Shown here: piece after piece, positions 33,752 to 41,538 of the stretch
Position numbering within the stretch: position 1 is the first letter of the stretch
Layout: the number at the start of each line of letters is the position of its first letter
Notes under the pieces: generated by a model
Database searches by the model: none
What the model was told of the DNA's origin: nothing
What the model saw: the letters and a program-made list of their open reading frames with translations, nothing else
Source: JAGQSZ01 sp049647585
GTDB lineage: Bacteria; Actinomycetota; Acidimicrobiia; Acidimicrobiales; Microtrichaceae
Direction of reading: 5' to 3'
NCBI GenBank assembly: GCA_049647585.1
Contig: JBARXY010000011.1
Coordinates: forward strand, 1 to 64,000
Length of the DNA: 64,000 nucleotides
Position numbers and translations under genes: made by a program

Positions 33752-34555
33752 TCACCTACCGCTGAAATTGGGCGGACGGCGGTCCCGGAATGCCTGCTGG
33801 CCTTCGACGAGGTCCTCCGAGGTCCACGCCTTGGTGAATGCTGCGACGTATGCACCGTCGGGATCGGCGGTTTCGGGGGCCTGTTCCAGGAGATTCAGGC
33901 CCAGTTTCGAGCCTGCGAGAGCTAGCGGAGCGAGCTTCGCTATCTTCTCGGCCAACGAATCGGCGGCTGCGAGCGACCGGGTGCCCGGGCCATCTTGGGC
34001 GTCTGCCCCAGCGGTCTCCTCGGCGTCTGGTCCGTCGATTAGCTCGTGGATCAGGCCCACCTGGTGGGCGCGCCCCGCGGTGATCGGTTCAGCCGTAAGA
34101 AGCATCTGTCGGGCGGTCGAGTGTCCCGCGAGCAACGCCAGGCGCTGCACCGTCCAGTGGTCCACCATCAGACCGAGCTTCGCCACTGGGACAGCGAAGC
34201 GGGATTCGGGCGTAGCAACACGCAGGTCGCACGCCATCGCAAGTTGCATACCGAGTCCCATGCAGGCACCGGAAATAGCTGCGATCGTCGGAAACTCCAG
34301 ACCGGCGAGACGATCCAGAACACCACGCAGCACCTTTGTGAACTCAAGGTCCTCGAGTTCCTTCAGGTCGGCGCCACTGCAGAACTGATCCGAGGACCCT
34401 GAAATCACCAGAACGCGGATGTCGTCTGAATCGATCTCAGTCAGCGCCCCAGCGAGTTCATCGAGTGCCTGACGATTGATGGCGTTCCGGCGGTCCGGCC
34501 GGTCGATGAGGACGTGGCCGACCCTCGCGGTCGACCGGTAGGTGATGATCGCCAC
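33752..34555 (-). CDS. enoyl-CoA hydratase/isomerase-fold protein, catalytic Glu residues missing
   Basis: A 267-residue crotonase-fold protein. The oxyanion-hole residues are present (SGADLKELE; GACMGLGMQLAMACD). However, both glutamates that add water in enoyl-CoA hydratases are replaced: the position in the GGCELA motif is Gln (GMQLA), and the position in the PE motif is Val (VPVAKLG). It therefore probably does not hydrate; other crotonase reactions remain possible. A low-complexity insert (residues 180-205, Asp/Ala/Gly-rich) precedes the C-terminal helices. Start is GTG at 34555, six bases after the end of the upstream membrane gene, so the pair is co-transcribed. Confidence 0.85.
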   Translation of the reverse strand: MAIITYRSTARVGHVLIDRPDRRNAINRQALDELAGALTEIDSDDIRVLVISGSSDQFCSGADLKELEDLEFTKVLRGVLDRLAGLEFPTIAAISGACMGLGMQLAMACDLRVATPESRFAVPVAKLGLMVDHWTVQRLALLAGHSTARQMLLTAEPITAGRAHQVGLIHELIDGPDAEETAGADAQDGPGTRSLAAADSLAEKIAKLAPLALAGSKLGLNLLEQAPETADPDGAYVAAFTKAWTSEDLVEGQQAFRDRRPPNFSGR

Positions 34556-34561
34556 CGGGAA

Positions 34562-34951
34562 TCAGCCCGGTGAGCCCGGAGTCCAGATCATCGCCCAGAG
34601 GGCTACGACCAGGAGAATGTGCAGGACACCCGTGAGCGCAGCTGCGGACTTCGACTCGTTGCGCTGGGCACGGATGAGGAAGAAGAGCACCGCCGCCGTG
34701 ATGATCCACACCGTGAATCCGACCGAGATCCAGGCCTCATCGAAGACCTTTCGACCAGAAGTCCGCATCGAGTAGGCCCGACCAATTCCGGTTGCGATCA
34801 GGACGAGTAGCGCCGGGGCCTGGATGTAGGTGCCGACCTTGGCGAAGGCCGCTCCTGTTCCGGGTACCGTCTGGGCGATTATCGGCTCCGAGAACAGGAC
34901 TCCGAACGCCACGATTGCCGACAAAATATGAAGGAACAGCCAAATATCCAC
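34562..34951 (-). CDS. small integral membrane protein (DUF2269-like)
   Basis: A 129-residue protein with four hydrophobic helices (LFLHILSAIVAFGVLFSEP; APALLVLIATGIGRAY; ISVGFTVWIITAAVLFFLI; VLHILLVVALWAMIW). It opens MDIWLFLHILSAIVAFG, resembling DUF2269-type predicted membrane proteins; the match is by eye. Function unknown. It is upstream of the crotonase gene with 6 bases between them, and diverges from the DUF5317-like gene. Confidence 0.75.
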   Translation of the reverse strand: MDIWLFLHILSAIVAFGVLFSEPIIAQTVPGTGAAFAKVGTYIQAPALLVLIATGIGRAYSMRTSGRKVFDEAWISVGFTVWIITAAVLFFLIRAQRNESKSAAALTGVLHILLVVALWAMIWTPGSPG

Positions 34952-34995
34952 GCCGGAGGTTCTAGTCGACCCGACAGAACACTGCCCGTCCAGCG

Positions 34996-35826
34996 GTGCC
35001 GACTAGCGTCGCGGCCGTGGCCCTCGTCCTGACCGTTCTTGCCATTGCGATTGGCGCAGTGCTCGGGTTGCGCTGGGGTGGAAGCCTCGACAACGCGTTG
35101 CAGTGGCGCCCTCCGTTGTGGCAGGCGCTTGTCGGAGGAGTCGTCGTACTAGCTCTGGTCGACCTCGTCGGCCTCGACGGTTGGTTCGCGGCCTTCGTCG
35201 TTCTGGTCGCGACCGCTGCAGTCCTCGCATTTGCAGTGGTGAATGTCCGGATCGGCGGGATGGTTCTGTTGGTCGCCGGGGTCGGACTGAATTTCCTGGT
35301 CACCCTTCTCAACTGGGGTATGCCGGTGCGGGCAAATGCCCTTGTTAGTGCAAACATCGTAGAAGAGAAAGATCTGCCGAACGTGGTGCTCAGCGGTGGT
35401 CGATCGATCACAGGAGGAGCAGTTTTCGGATTCCTGGGCGATGTCATCCCTCTCCCGTGGGGACAGGTGATTTCGATCGGAGACCTACTTCTACTGGTCG
35501 GGACCTGCCTGGTGACGGCGAATGTCCTTCGTGCCTACCAGGTCGGAGGCGGACGTCGGGGCTATGGCGGGCGCCGAGGAACCCAGGACTATTCGATAGC
35601 CATGGAAGCCCTTGGGCGCGGGCCAGCTCCTCGCCGGGGCCCGGGACTGCATCCCTCCCGGATGAACCAGCGCAGACCCCAGCGCGGACCACAACGCGGA
35701 CCAGAACGCGGACCACAACGCGGACCCCAGCGTGGACCGCAGCGACGACCGCCAGAACGCAGAGCCCAGCAGCCGGGCACGAAGCTGGGCGGCTCCGGCC
35801 GCAGCCGTAATGGTCGGGCGCGCTAG
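34996..35826 (+). CDS. membrane protein (DUF5317-like) with basic repeat tail
   Basis: A 276-residue protein with about five N-terminal helices and the segment GVGLNFLVTLLNWGMPV near residue 100, typical of DUF5317. Residues 120-165 hold a soluble loop and a further helix. The last 90 residues form a basic low-complexity tail with six RGPQ/RGPE-type units, encoded by 12-base repeats around 35670-35745. GTG at 34996 is used; GTG at 35017 is also possible. It precedes the WXG100 gene by 160 bases on the same strand, so a link with the secretion locus is possible but unproven. Confidence 0.75.
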   Translation: MPTSVAAVALVLTVLAIAIGAVLGLRWGGSLDNALQWRPPLWQALVGGVVVLALVDLVGLDGWFAAFVVLVATAAVLAFAVVNVRIGGMVLLVAGVGLNFLVTLLNWGMPVRANALVSANIVEEKDLPNVVLSGGRSITGGAVFGFLGDVIPLPWGQVISIGDLLLLVGTCLVTANVLRAYQVGGGRRGYGGRRGTQDYSIAMEALGRGPAPRRGPGLHPSRMNQRRPQRGPQRGPERGPQRGPQRGPQRRPPERRAQQPGTKLGGSGRSRNGRAR

Positions 35827-35875
35827 GCGCTAGGGCTAGGGGCTAGGGCTAGGCGCTAGGGGCTAGGGCTAGGCG
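35822..35875. repeat. CTAG-rich tandem array
   Basis: Eight CTAG tetranucleotides occur in about 52 bases as gctagggg/gctaggg/gctaggc units. The first contains the TAG stop of the membrane gene. CTAG is normally scarce in bacterial DNA, so this density is striking. No hairpin-T-tract or open frame is seen. The remaining gap to the WXG100 gene has only its ribosome binding site. Confidence 0.85.
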
Positions 35876-35986
35876 CCCGCCGTCCTACGCAGAGCGCTTC
35901 GCGGGGACACCGACCCGGTGACAGCCACGGCCAGTAGGTGTCTCATATCGAGGCCGGAACACACCGGCCCGATATAGGAGAACTCC

Positions 35987-36253
35987 ATGGCCCAACTCGG
36001 ACTTGATCCAGAACAGATGGCAGTACTGCAGAAGGCGCTCCAGCGCGAAGCCACCACGATTCGTGCACTCGCCAAGCAACTCGACAGCCAGCTGAAGTCG
36101 GCCTGGTGGAAGGGCAAGGACGCAGACCGCTTCCGATCCGAATGGGACGGCGGTCACAGGGCGCAACTCGAGAAAGTCTCAGCCGCCCTCGAAGGTGCAG
36201 CCAAGACGGTCGCAACCAACGTCACCCAACAGACTCAGGCCAGTCAGGGCTGA
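35987..36253 (+). CDS. WXG100 family protein (ESAT-6-like)
   Basis: An 88-residue helical hairpin protein. Two helices are separated by the turn AWWKGKDADRF, which supplies the W-x-G motif (WKG) near residue 42. Such proteins are exported by type VII systems as dimers. AGGAG lies seven bases upstream of the ATG. No YxxxD/E secretion signal is visible at the C-terminus (TQQTQASQG), and only one WXG100 gene is present, so a homodimer or a partner elsewhere is expected. The FtsK/EssC-type ATPase starts 45 bases after it, strongly linking the two. Confidence 0.85.
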   Translation: MAQLGLDPEQMAVLQKALQREATTIRALAKQLDSQLKSAWWKGKDADRFRSEWDGGHRAQLEKVSAALEGAAKTVATNVTQQTQASQG

Positions 36254-36298
36254 TCCGGCCGACGACGGTCCCAACCATCTTCCCCTCAGCTGATCGCA

Positions 36299-39200
36299 AT
36301 GAGACTCCTCCTGAGACTCGACAACAGCGTCGGTGCTCCTATCGCGCTGGAAGTCACCCTCGCCGATGATGCAACGGTCGGTGAACTCGCAGATCACCTG
36401 AGCGAAATGACCGGTCAGGTTGGCGGTCTAACCCTGGATGGCCTTGACCGCAGCTCGCAGGTAGTCACCCATGGCCCCCGGTCCGGCACCACGGTTCGAC
36501 TCGTCGAACCGGTTGAGCTCGCCGAATCGGTGGCCTGGGCACCTGTTCATGTGCTGCTCCGCGGCACCGATCCCGAAGTCAACGGAACTGCCCAGTCCCT
36601 CCGCTACGGGTCCAACGAAGTGGCCGGTGTCCTGATCCACATCTCTGAGCTGGTCGAGGTCCGCTCCACCGGTGCGACTACGCCTCTGGTCAACGGTCAA
36701 CGCGTTCTGGGCTCACGTCGACTCAGCAGTGGCGACCTGGTGACACTCGATTCCGGTTACGGGTCGGAGGGCGCCTTCGTCATCCATGTGACCGACACGC
36801 TGGAGCCTCCGGCAACCGCGGGCCCTCACATTCCTCACCGGTCATCCCGCAGGGTCGAGCTGGACCTCAGCGCCGTCCATCTGGATCTGCCGACTCCTCC
36901 CGAACACATTCGGCTGCCTGGATTTCCTGTCCTGTCAGCCGTCGTACCACTGCTGATGGGCGCAGGTCTCTGGCTCGCAACGCGCTCAGCTGCCAGTTCG
37001 GTGTTCATCGTCTTCAGCTTCGTCTACGTAGTTGCTTCAGGTCTCGAATCCCGGCGCGAGGCCCGGGCCGACGAGCAGTTCCGCCTCGAGCAATTCCGCG
37101 CCGATCTTGAAGAGGCCGAGGAGCTGATCTCACAGCGCCACCGCGAAGAACAGGAGCACCGGTCCAATCACTGCCCAACCGTCAAGGACCTCACCTCGCT
37201 CATCCTGTCGCGATCGGAAAGGGTCTGGGAGCGCCCCGGTGACGAGGCAGACCAGAGGCCACTCAGCATCCGGGTAGGTCGGGGGCGCACAACCACCTCC
37301 ACCCACATCAAGGTTCCTCACAACGGCAGGAGGGATCTACGTAGGGAACTCGCGACGATCGCCGAGGATCGATCTCTCGCCGAACTTCCACTTACCGTCG
37401 ATATGGATGCCGGTGGCGGCCTGGCACTGATCGGGCGTGGTGAGGTGACCACCGATGTTGCCCGCTGGATCCTCGTTCAACTGGCTGCTCTGGTGGCGCC
37501 GGACGACCTGCGGATCATCGTGCTCTGCGACGCGCTCCGTAAATCGGCGTGGCACTGGTCGTCGTGGCTACCGCATGTCCAACACGCAGGCGTGACCCAA
37601 CGCAGCATCGTTGTGGTCGATGGAGCAACCGACTCCGAGGTCGAAACCGCGTTGTCCCTACTACCCGAGGGCTCAGCCCGACTTCTCTGGCTGAGTCCGA
37701 CCCGCGCAGGAATTCCCAAACGACTCAATCAGGTATTCGACCTCGGCAATCGGCCGACTCTCCAGGTGAGCAGTCCCCACCCGTCCGGTGAAGTCGTTCC
37801 TACCGACCCTGCCCACTCGGGCGAGGTTCCCCGTCGGATGCCGGTCGAAGATTTGAACGTAGAGGACATGACGGACGACCAGGCACTGCCGTTGGCGCGC
37901 TGTTTGGCGCCGCTCGTGCCGTCCCGATCGCTTCTCGATCACCGCATGAGCGACCCGAATCTTGGCGACAGTGTGCGCCTCGGAGACGTCCTCGCCGATC
38001 GGGACATGCTCCATTCGGCCGATGCTGTTCTCGATCAGTGGTCGCTTTCGGGGCCACAATTCGGTCTGGGCGCGCCCGTCGGCCGAGCTGGTCATGGGGT
38101 TATCCACCTCGACCTGAAAGCCGATGGACCCCACGCCCTGGTCGCCGGAACGACCGGATCAGGCAAGAGTGAATTCCTCCGTTCGATGGTTGCATCGCTG
38201 GCGCTTCACAATGGGCCCGATCGACTGACATTCCTACTTGTCGACTACAAGGGCGGCGCGGCATTCAACTCTCTGGACCAACTCCCCCATTCCGTCGGGA
38301 TGATCACCGACCTGAGCCCCGAATTGGCCGAGCGGGCGCTCGTATCCCTCCGGGCCGAGGTTCTGCGTCGTGAGAAGGTCCTGGCAAGGCTGGGGTTCGT
38401 CGATCTGGACGAAGCCTTCATTGCGGCGTCCGCAACCGGCGGATTGTCGTCCGCTCCTGTTCCGCCTTCGCTCGTGGTTGTCGTCGACGAGTTCGCAACC
38501 CTCGCCCGTGAGCTCCCCGACTTCGTGGACGGACTCGTTGACATAGCCCAGCGGGGTCGGAGTCTCGGCATCCACCTGATCTTGGCGACTCAGCGACCAG
38601 CCGGCGTGGTAACCGATTCGATCCGGGCCAACACTTCCTTGAGGGTGGCACTTCGCGTTGCGGACCCCGACGACAGCACCGATGTCGTCGACTCACCGGA
38701 CGCAGCCGACCTACCGCGCACCTCACCTGGCCGAGCGCTGGTGCGGATCGGGTCCTCACCGTCCGTTCAGGTGCAGTTCGCCTACTCGGCGGCCCCCTCG
38801 GAGCGACCCCCACGTGTATCTACCACCAGCCTGGGGGCGGGTCCGATAGCGGCCCAGGTGAACGGAGTCGCTCCGACAGGTGGCCCCCATGGGCCGGGCG
38901 GCGTGGCCAACGGTTCGACGGAGCTATCCCTTGCGATAGCAACTGCTCGGGCCGCGGCTGCTGCCAACGGTTCACCTCCGCCCCTGCGACCCTGGGTGCC
39001 ACCATTACCCGAGGTGGTTCAACTGGATGGACTGTCGGATGGCCTGGTGGATGGACTGGCTGGAGCAACCTGGGGCACATTCGCCATCGGCCTGATCGAT
39101 CGACCATCACGACAGAGCGTCGATCCGCTGGTGGTCGACTTGTCGGCTTGTGGCGGAGTGCTGGTGATCGGCGCAGGTGGCTCGGGTCGATCAAGCACAT

Positions 39201-40609
39201 TGGCGGCCATCGGCTGCTCGTCCAAGGCAGAGGTACATCTGATCGGTCCGCAGCGCGGCGTGTACGCCGACAGCTCGGAGCTTGAGTGGCTGGGCGACGC
39301 GATCGATCCAACGGATGCCGAGCGGACCCTGAGGCTGCTCCGATCAGCGGTTGCTCAGATCGCCGAGCACCGAACGACAGGTGACACGCGGCCCGAAGCG
39401 GGTCAGGTGGACCAGAACGGCCCCGGCACGCGACTCATTCTCCTCGACGATTATTCAGCATTCGAGGAATTCCACGAGAGGGTCAACCGGGGAGAAGCCC
39501 TTGATCTTGTGAACCGGATCGCGCGAGAGGGCCGCTCAGCTGGCGTCCACATCGCAATTTCGGCCCATCGCCGCATCGAGGTCCCCCCAGCGCTGGCGTC
39601 GAGCCTGGGAATGCACATCCTGCTCAGATGCGCGACCGAGGACGATGCCTCGATGCTCGGACTGGACGTAGCTGCAGCATCGAAAGACCTTCCCCCCGGC
39701 CGAGGTCATGTCAACGGCGAGGTCGTCCAGATCGCCCTCCCTCGGTCGGCCCCAGACGGGCTCGCACGCCCGTCCGCCGCGTCACGCATCGCTTCGCTTC
39801 CGGAGCGCGTGGAACTCGCGGACCTACTGCAGGCCCCCGGAATCGCCGAACATGATCCGAACGAGGTTGGAACCACCGAAATTGGAGCTACAGAATCGGG
39901 TGCCGCAATTTGGAGTTCGCTCCTGGTGGGTGTGAACGGCGACGACCTGACTCCCACCAGACTGAATCTGGAGCACTCACACCTGGTGGTGGCCGGCCCT
40001 CGACGAAGCGGCCGCACCACGACTCTTGAACTACTCGCCGCAGTTCTCGAAGCCTCGGCGTTACGACGGACACCGGCGCTGGGCACAACTCGCGCGGCTG
40101 GGTCATACCTGTTGAGCGCCCGAGCCGTGCAGCGCCCGGACAGGTGGACCGGAGTGCTGAACGCTTCGGAATCGCGCATCTTGGCGGACGCCGAGGGTGA
40201 CTCCGGGCATCGCCTCGCCGAACTCCGATGCTTCTTCGAGACGGTCTCGACGAGCGCTCTCGGGGGAACACCGACGCTTCTCGCGGTCGACGACTTCCCG
40301 GATCTACTCGATTCACCTCTGGAAGGCGCTGTCGAATCGGGTCTCGCGGACCTAGTGGAACTATCCGAACGGGCTCCGCTGCGCATCGTCCTCAGCGGTG
40401 AGGTCGACGCCATCAGCCGCTCCTTCAGCAGCACTCTGACTCGTGTGCGAGCCGGTCGAACCGCCATCCTGATCCAGCCCGATCCGGATGTTCACGGCTC
40501 GATCGCCCATTGCGACATCCCCCGCCGCGACGAGCTCAGGCCGATGGCGGGACGAGGATGGCTGGTCAGCGATTCACAGCCCTCGCCGATCCAGCTCGCC
40601 CACCCCTGA
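36299..40609 (+). CDS. FtsK/SpoIIIE-type type VII secretion ATPase (EssC/EccC-like) with N-terminal FHA domain
   Basis: A 1436-residue motor. Residues 1-90 look ubiquitin- or FHA-like; 100-165 is FHA-like (LVNGQRVLGSRRLSSGDLVT); two membrane helices lie near 205-245; three FtsK-type ATPase domains follow. Domain 1 has an intact Walker A (AGTTGSGKSEF, about residue 617) and Walker B VVVVDEFATL. Domains 2 (GAGGSGRSST, about 958) and 3 (GPRRSGRTTT, about 1233) have Arg in place of the Walker lysine. The EssC-like layout (FHA, membrane, three ATPases) fits type VII secretion, with the WXG100 protein as likely substrate. No EccB, EccD, EccE or mycosin gene is nearby. Confidence 0.9.
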   Translation: MRLLLRLDNSVGAPIALEVTLADDATVGELADHLSEMTGQVGGLTLDGLDRSSQVVTHGPRSGTTVRLVEPVELAESVAWAPVHVLLRGTDPEVNGTAQSLRYGSNEVAGVLIHISELVEVRSTGATTPLVNGQRVLGSRRLSSGDLVTLDSGYGSEGAFVIHVTDTLEPPATAGPHIPHRSSRRVELDLSAVHLDLPTPPEHIRLPGFPVLSAVVPLLMGAGLWLATRSAASSVFIVFSFVYVVASGLESRREARADEQFRLEQFRADLEEAEELISQRHREEQEHRSNHCPTVKDLTSLILSRSERVWERPGDEADQRPLSIRVGRGRTTTSTHIKVPHNGRRDLRRELATIAEDRSLAELPLTVDMDAGGGLALIGRGEVTTDVARWILVQLAALVAPDDLRIIVLCDALRKSAWHWSSWLPHVQHAGVTQRSIVVVDGATDSEVETALSLLPEGSARLLWLSPTRAGIPKRLNQVFDLGNRPTLQVSSPHPSGEVVPTDPAHSGEVPRRMPVEDLNVEDMTDDQALPLARCLAPLVPSRSLLDHRMSDPNLGDSVRLGDVLADRDMLHSADAVLDQWSLSGPQFGLGAPVGRAGHGVIHLDLKADGPHALVAGTTGSGKSEFLRSMVASLALHNGPDRLTFLLVDYKGGAAFNSLDQLPHSVGMITDLSPELAERALVSLRAEVLRREKVLARLGFVDLDEAFIAASATGGLSSAPVPPSLVVVVDEFATLARELPDFVDGLVDIAQRGRSLGIHLILATQRPAGVVTDSIRANTSLRVALRVADPDDSTDVVDSPDAADLPRTSPGRALVRIGSSPSVQVQFAYSAAPSERPPRVSTTSLGAGPIAAQVNGVAPTGGPHGPGGVANGSTELSLAIATARAAAAANGSPPPLRPWVPPLPEVVQLDGLSDGLVDGLAGATWGTFAIGLIDRPSRQSVDPLVVDLSACGGVLVIGAGGSGRSSTLAAIGCSSKAEVHLIGPQRGVYADSSELEWLGDAIDPTDAERTLRLLRSAVAQIAEHRTTGDTRPEAGQVDQNGPGTRLILLDDYSAFEEFHERVNRGEALDLVNRIAREGRSAGVHIAISAHRRIEVPPALASSLGMHILLRCATEDDASMLGLDVAAASKDLPPGRGHVNGEVVQIALPRSAPDGLARPSAASRIASLPERVELADLLQAPGIAEHDPNEVGTTEIGATESGAAIWSSLLVGVNGDDLTPTRLNLEHSHLVVAGPRRSGRTTTLELLAAVLEASALRRTPALGTTRAAGSYLLSARAVQRPDRWTGVLNASESRILADAEGDSGHRLAELRCFFETVSTSALGGTPTLLAVDDFPDLLDSPLEGAVESGLADLVELSERAPLRIVLSGEVDAISRSFSSTLTRVRAGRTAILIQPDPDVHGSIAHCDIPRRDELRPMAGRGWLVSDSQPSPIQLAHP

Positions 40610-40632
40610 CTCCGCTGCTCCAACGGCCTGAT

Positions 40633-40658
40633 CCAACGGCCTGTTAATCGGCCGTTGG
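40633..40658. terminator. hairpin between convergent secretion and FHA genes
   Basis: CCAACGGCC pairs perfectly with GGCCGTTGG around an 8-base AT-rich loop. It sits between the stop of the ATPase gene and the end of the FHA gene. Just upstream, TCCAACGGCCTG is repeated with a 13-base period (40619-40644), so the left arm overlaps a tandem repeat. Probable bidirectional terminator. Confidence 0.6.
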
Positions 40659-40691
40659 GCTCCGAGGTTGACGGCCCCGGAGCCCTGGAGT

Positions 40692-41405
40692 TCAGGCGGC
40701 CCTGCCCGTCACGGTGTCGAGTAGGCCCAACTCTTCGAGACTGACTAGGGGAACACCGAGAGCGTGCTCCACAAGCCGACGACGCCGGTCGGTTGCGCTG
40801 GCACCCAGATCCCCATGGACCCCGGACACTCCCGCTCGCTGAAGCTTCTCGCATAGGTGGTCGAGTTTGCGATTGAACTTCGTGATCGACCAGCCGAGAC
40901 GCGACGCACCATGTCGGTTGGTCAGAACCGACGGTTCGGCCCGGTTGGGATTCAGCAAGGACTCCTCACACATTGCGAGCAGCAACAGTCGCTGCTCGTC
41001 GTTGAGGTCGACACGACCCCAGTCGATCGTCTCGGTGCCGCCTATCCCGTCAGGCCCCAGCAGGTCGGTGTCCCATTCGAATTCTTCGAGCTCACCACTG
41101 ATCTCGTAGCGGGTGGGCCCGGCGGTGAAACCACAGGTGAACTGTCCGTAGAGCAGGGCCGCAGCCTTGCCCGGCGCAGCCAGTGCCGAACTGGGCCCCG
41201 TCTGGTCCCGGACCTCGACCGATTGTCGGCGTGAGATGTTCTCAACCCGCCAGGCGCCGTCGGTACAGACGAACCGTCCGACGATCCGGTGCATATAGGG
41301 ATTCTCGTCAATGACAAGATCACCGCAGCGACCGAAGGTGAGCTCCTGATCTGGGGTGAGCGTGAACTCCTCGCCGCAGAATTCCAGGTACAGGTTCTGG
41401 GTCAT
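40692..41405 (-). CDS. FHA domain protein with C-terminal helical/winged-helix region
   Basis: A 237-residue protein. Residues 15-95 form an FHA-like domain (LTFGRCGDLVIDENPYMHRIVGRF in pieces; then WRVENISRRQSVEV), where the phosphothreonine-binding Arg/Ser positions are partly changed (GR...HR). The C-terminal 110 residues (LNDEQRLLLLAMCE; TNRHGASRLGWSITKFNRKLDHLCEKLQ) look like a winged helix. FHA proteins often serve type VII systems; it converges with the secretion ATPase, which supports but does not prove a role there. Transcription starts in an unusually AT-rich region at about 41460-41540. Confidence 0.75.
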   Translation of the reverse strand: MTQNLYLEFCGEEFTLTPDQELTFGRCGDLVIDENPYMHRIVGRFVCTDGAWRVENISRRQSVEVRDQTGPSSALAAPGKAAALLYGQFTCGFTAGPTRYEISGELEEFEWDTDLLGPDGIGGTETIDWGRVDLNDEQRLLLLAMCEESLLNPNRAEPSVLTNRHGASRLGWSITKFNRKLDHLCEKLQRAGVSGVHGDLGASATDRRRRLVEHALGVPLVSLEELGLLDTVTGRAA

Positions 41406-41469
41406 CGCCGGACTCCCTCCGAATCAGAGGTCGAGCGGGACAGAGTGGCTACTTCGCAGTCGCGGGCAG

Positions 41470-41538
41470 TCGATTGGTAGGATTTATGAAGCATTGCAGG
41501 ATATTAGCTACCTTTTCGATGCTTTTCATTACATCCAG
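41470..41538. promoter_or_regulatory. AT-rich presumed promoter region of the FHA gene
   Basis: About 70 bases of low GC, containing TTAACT and TAATAT on the minus strand, stand out against high-GC surroundings. They lie between the end of the GH63-type gene and the FHA gene. A promoter is the simplest reading; no exact -10/-35 pair with ideal spacing was fixed. Confidence 0.35.

Noticed and set aside
36299..40609. DNA translocase FtsK
   Set aside because: It has an FHA-like N-terminus, three ATPase domains, no gamma DNA-binding domain, and a WXG100 gene just upstream; type VII secretion fits better.
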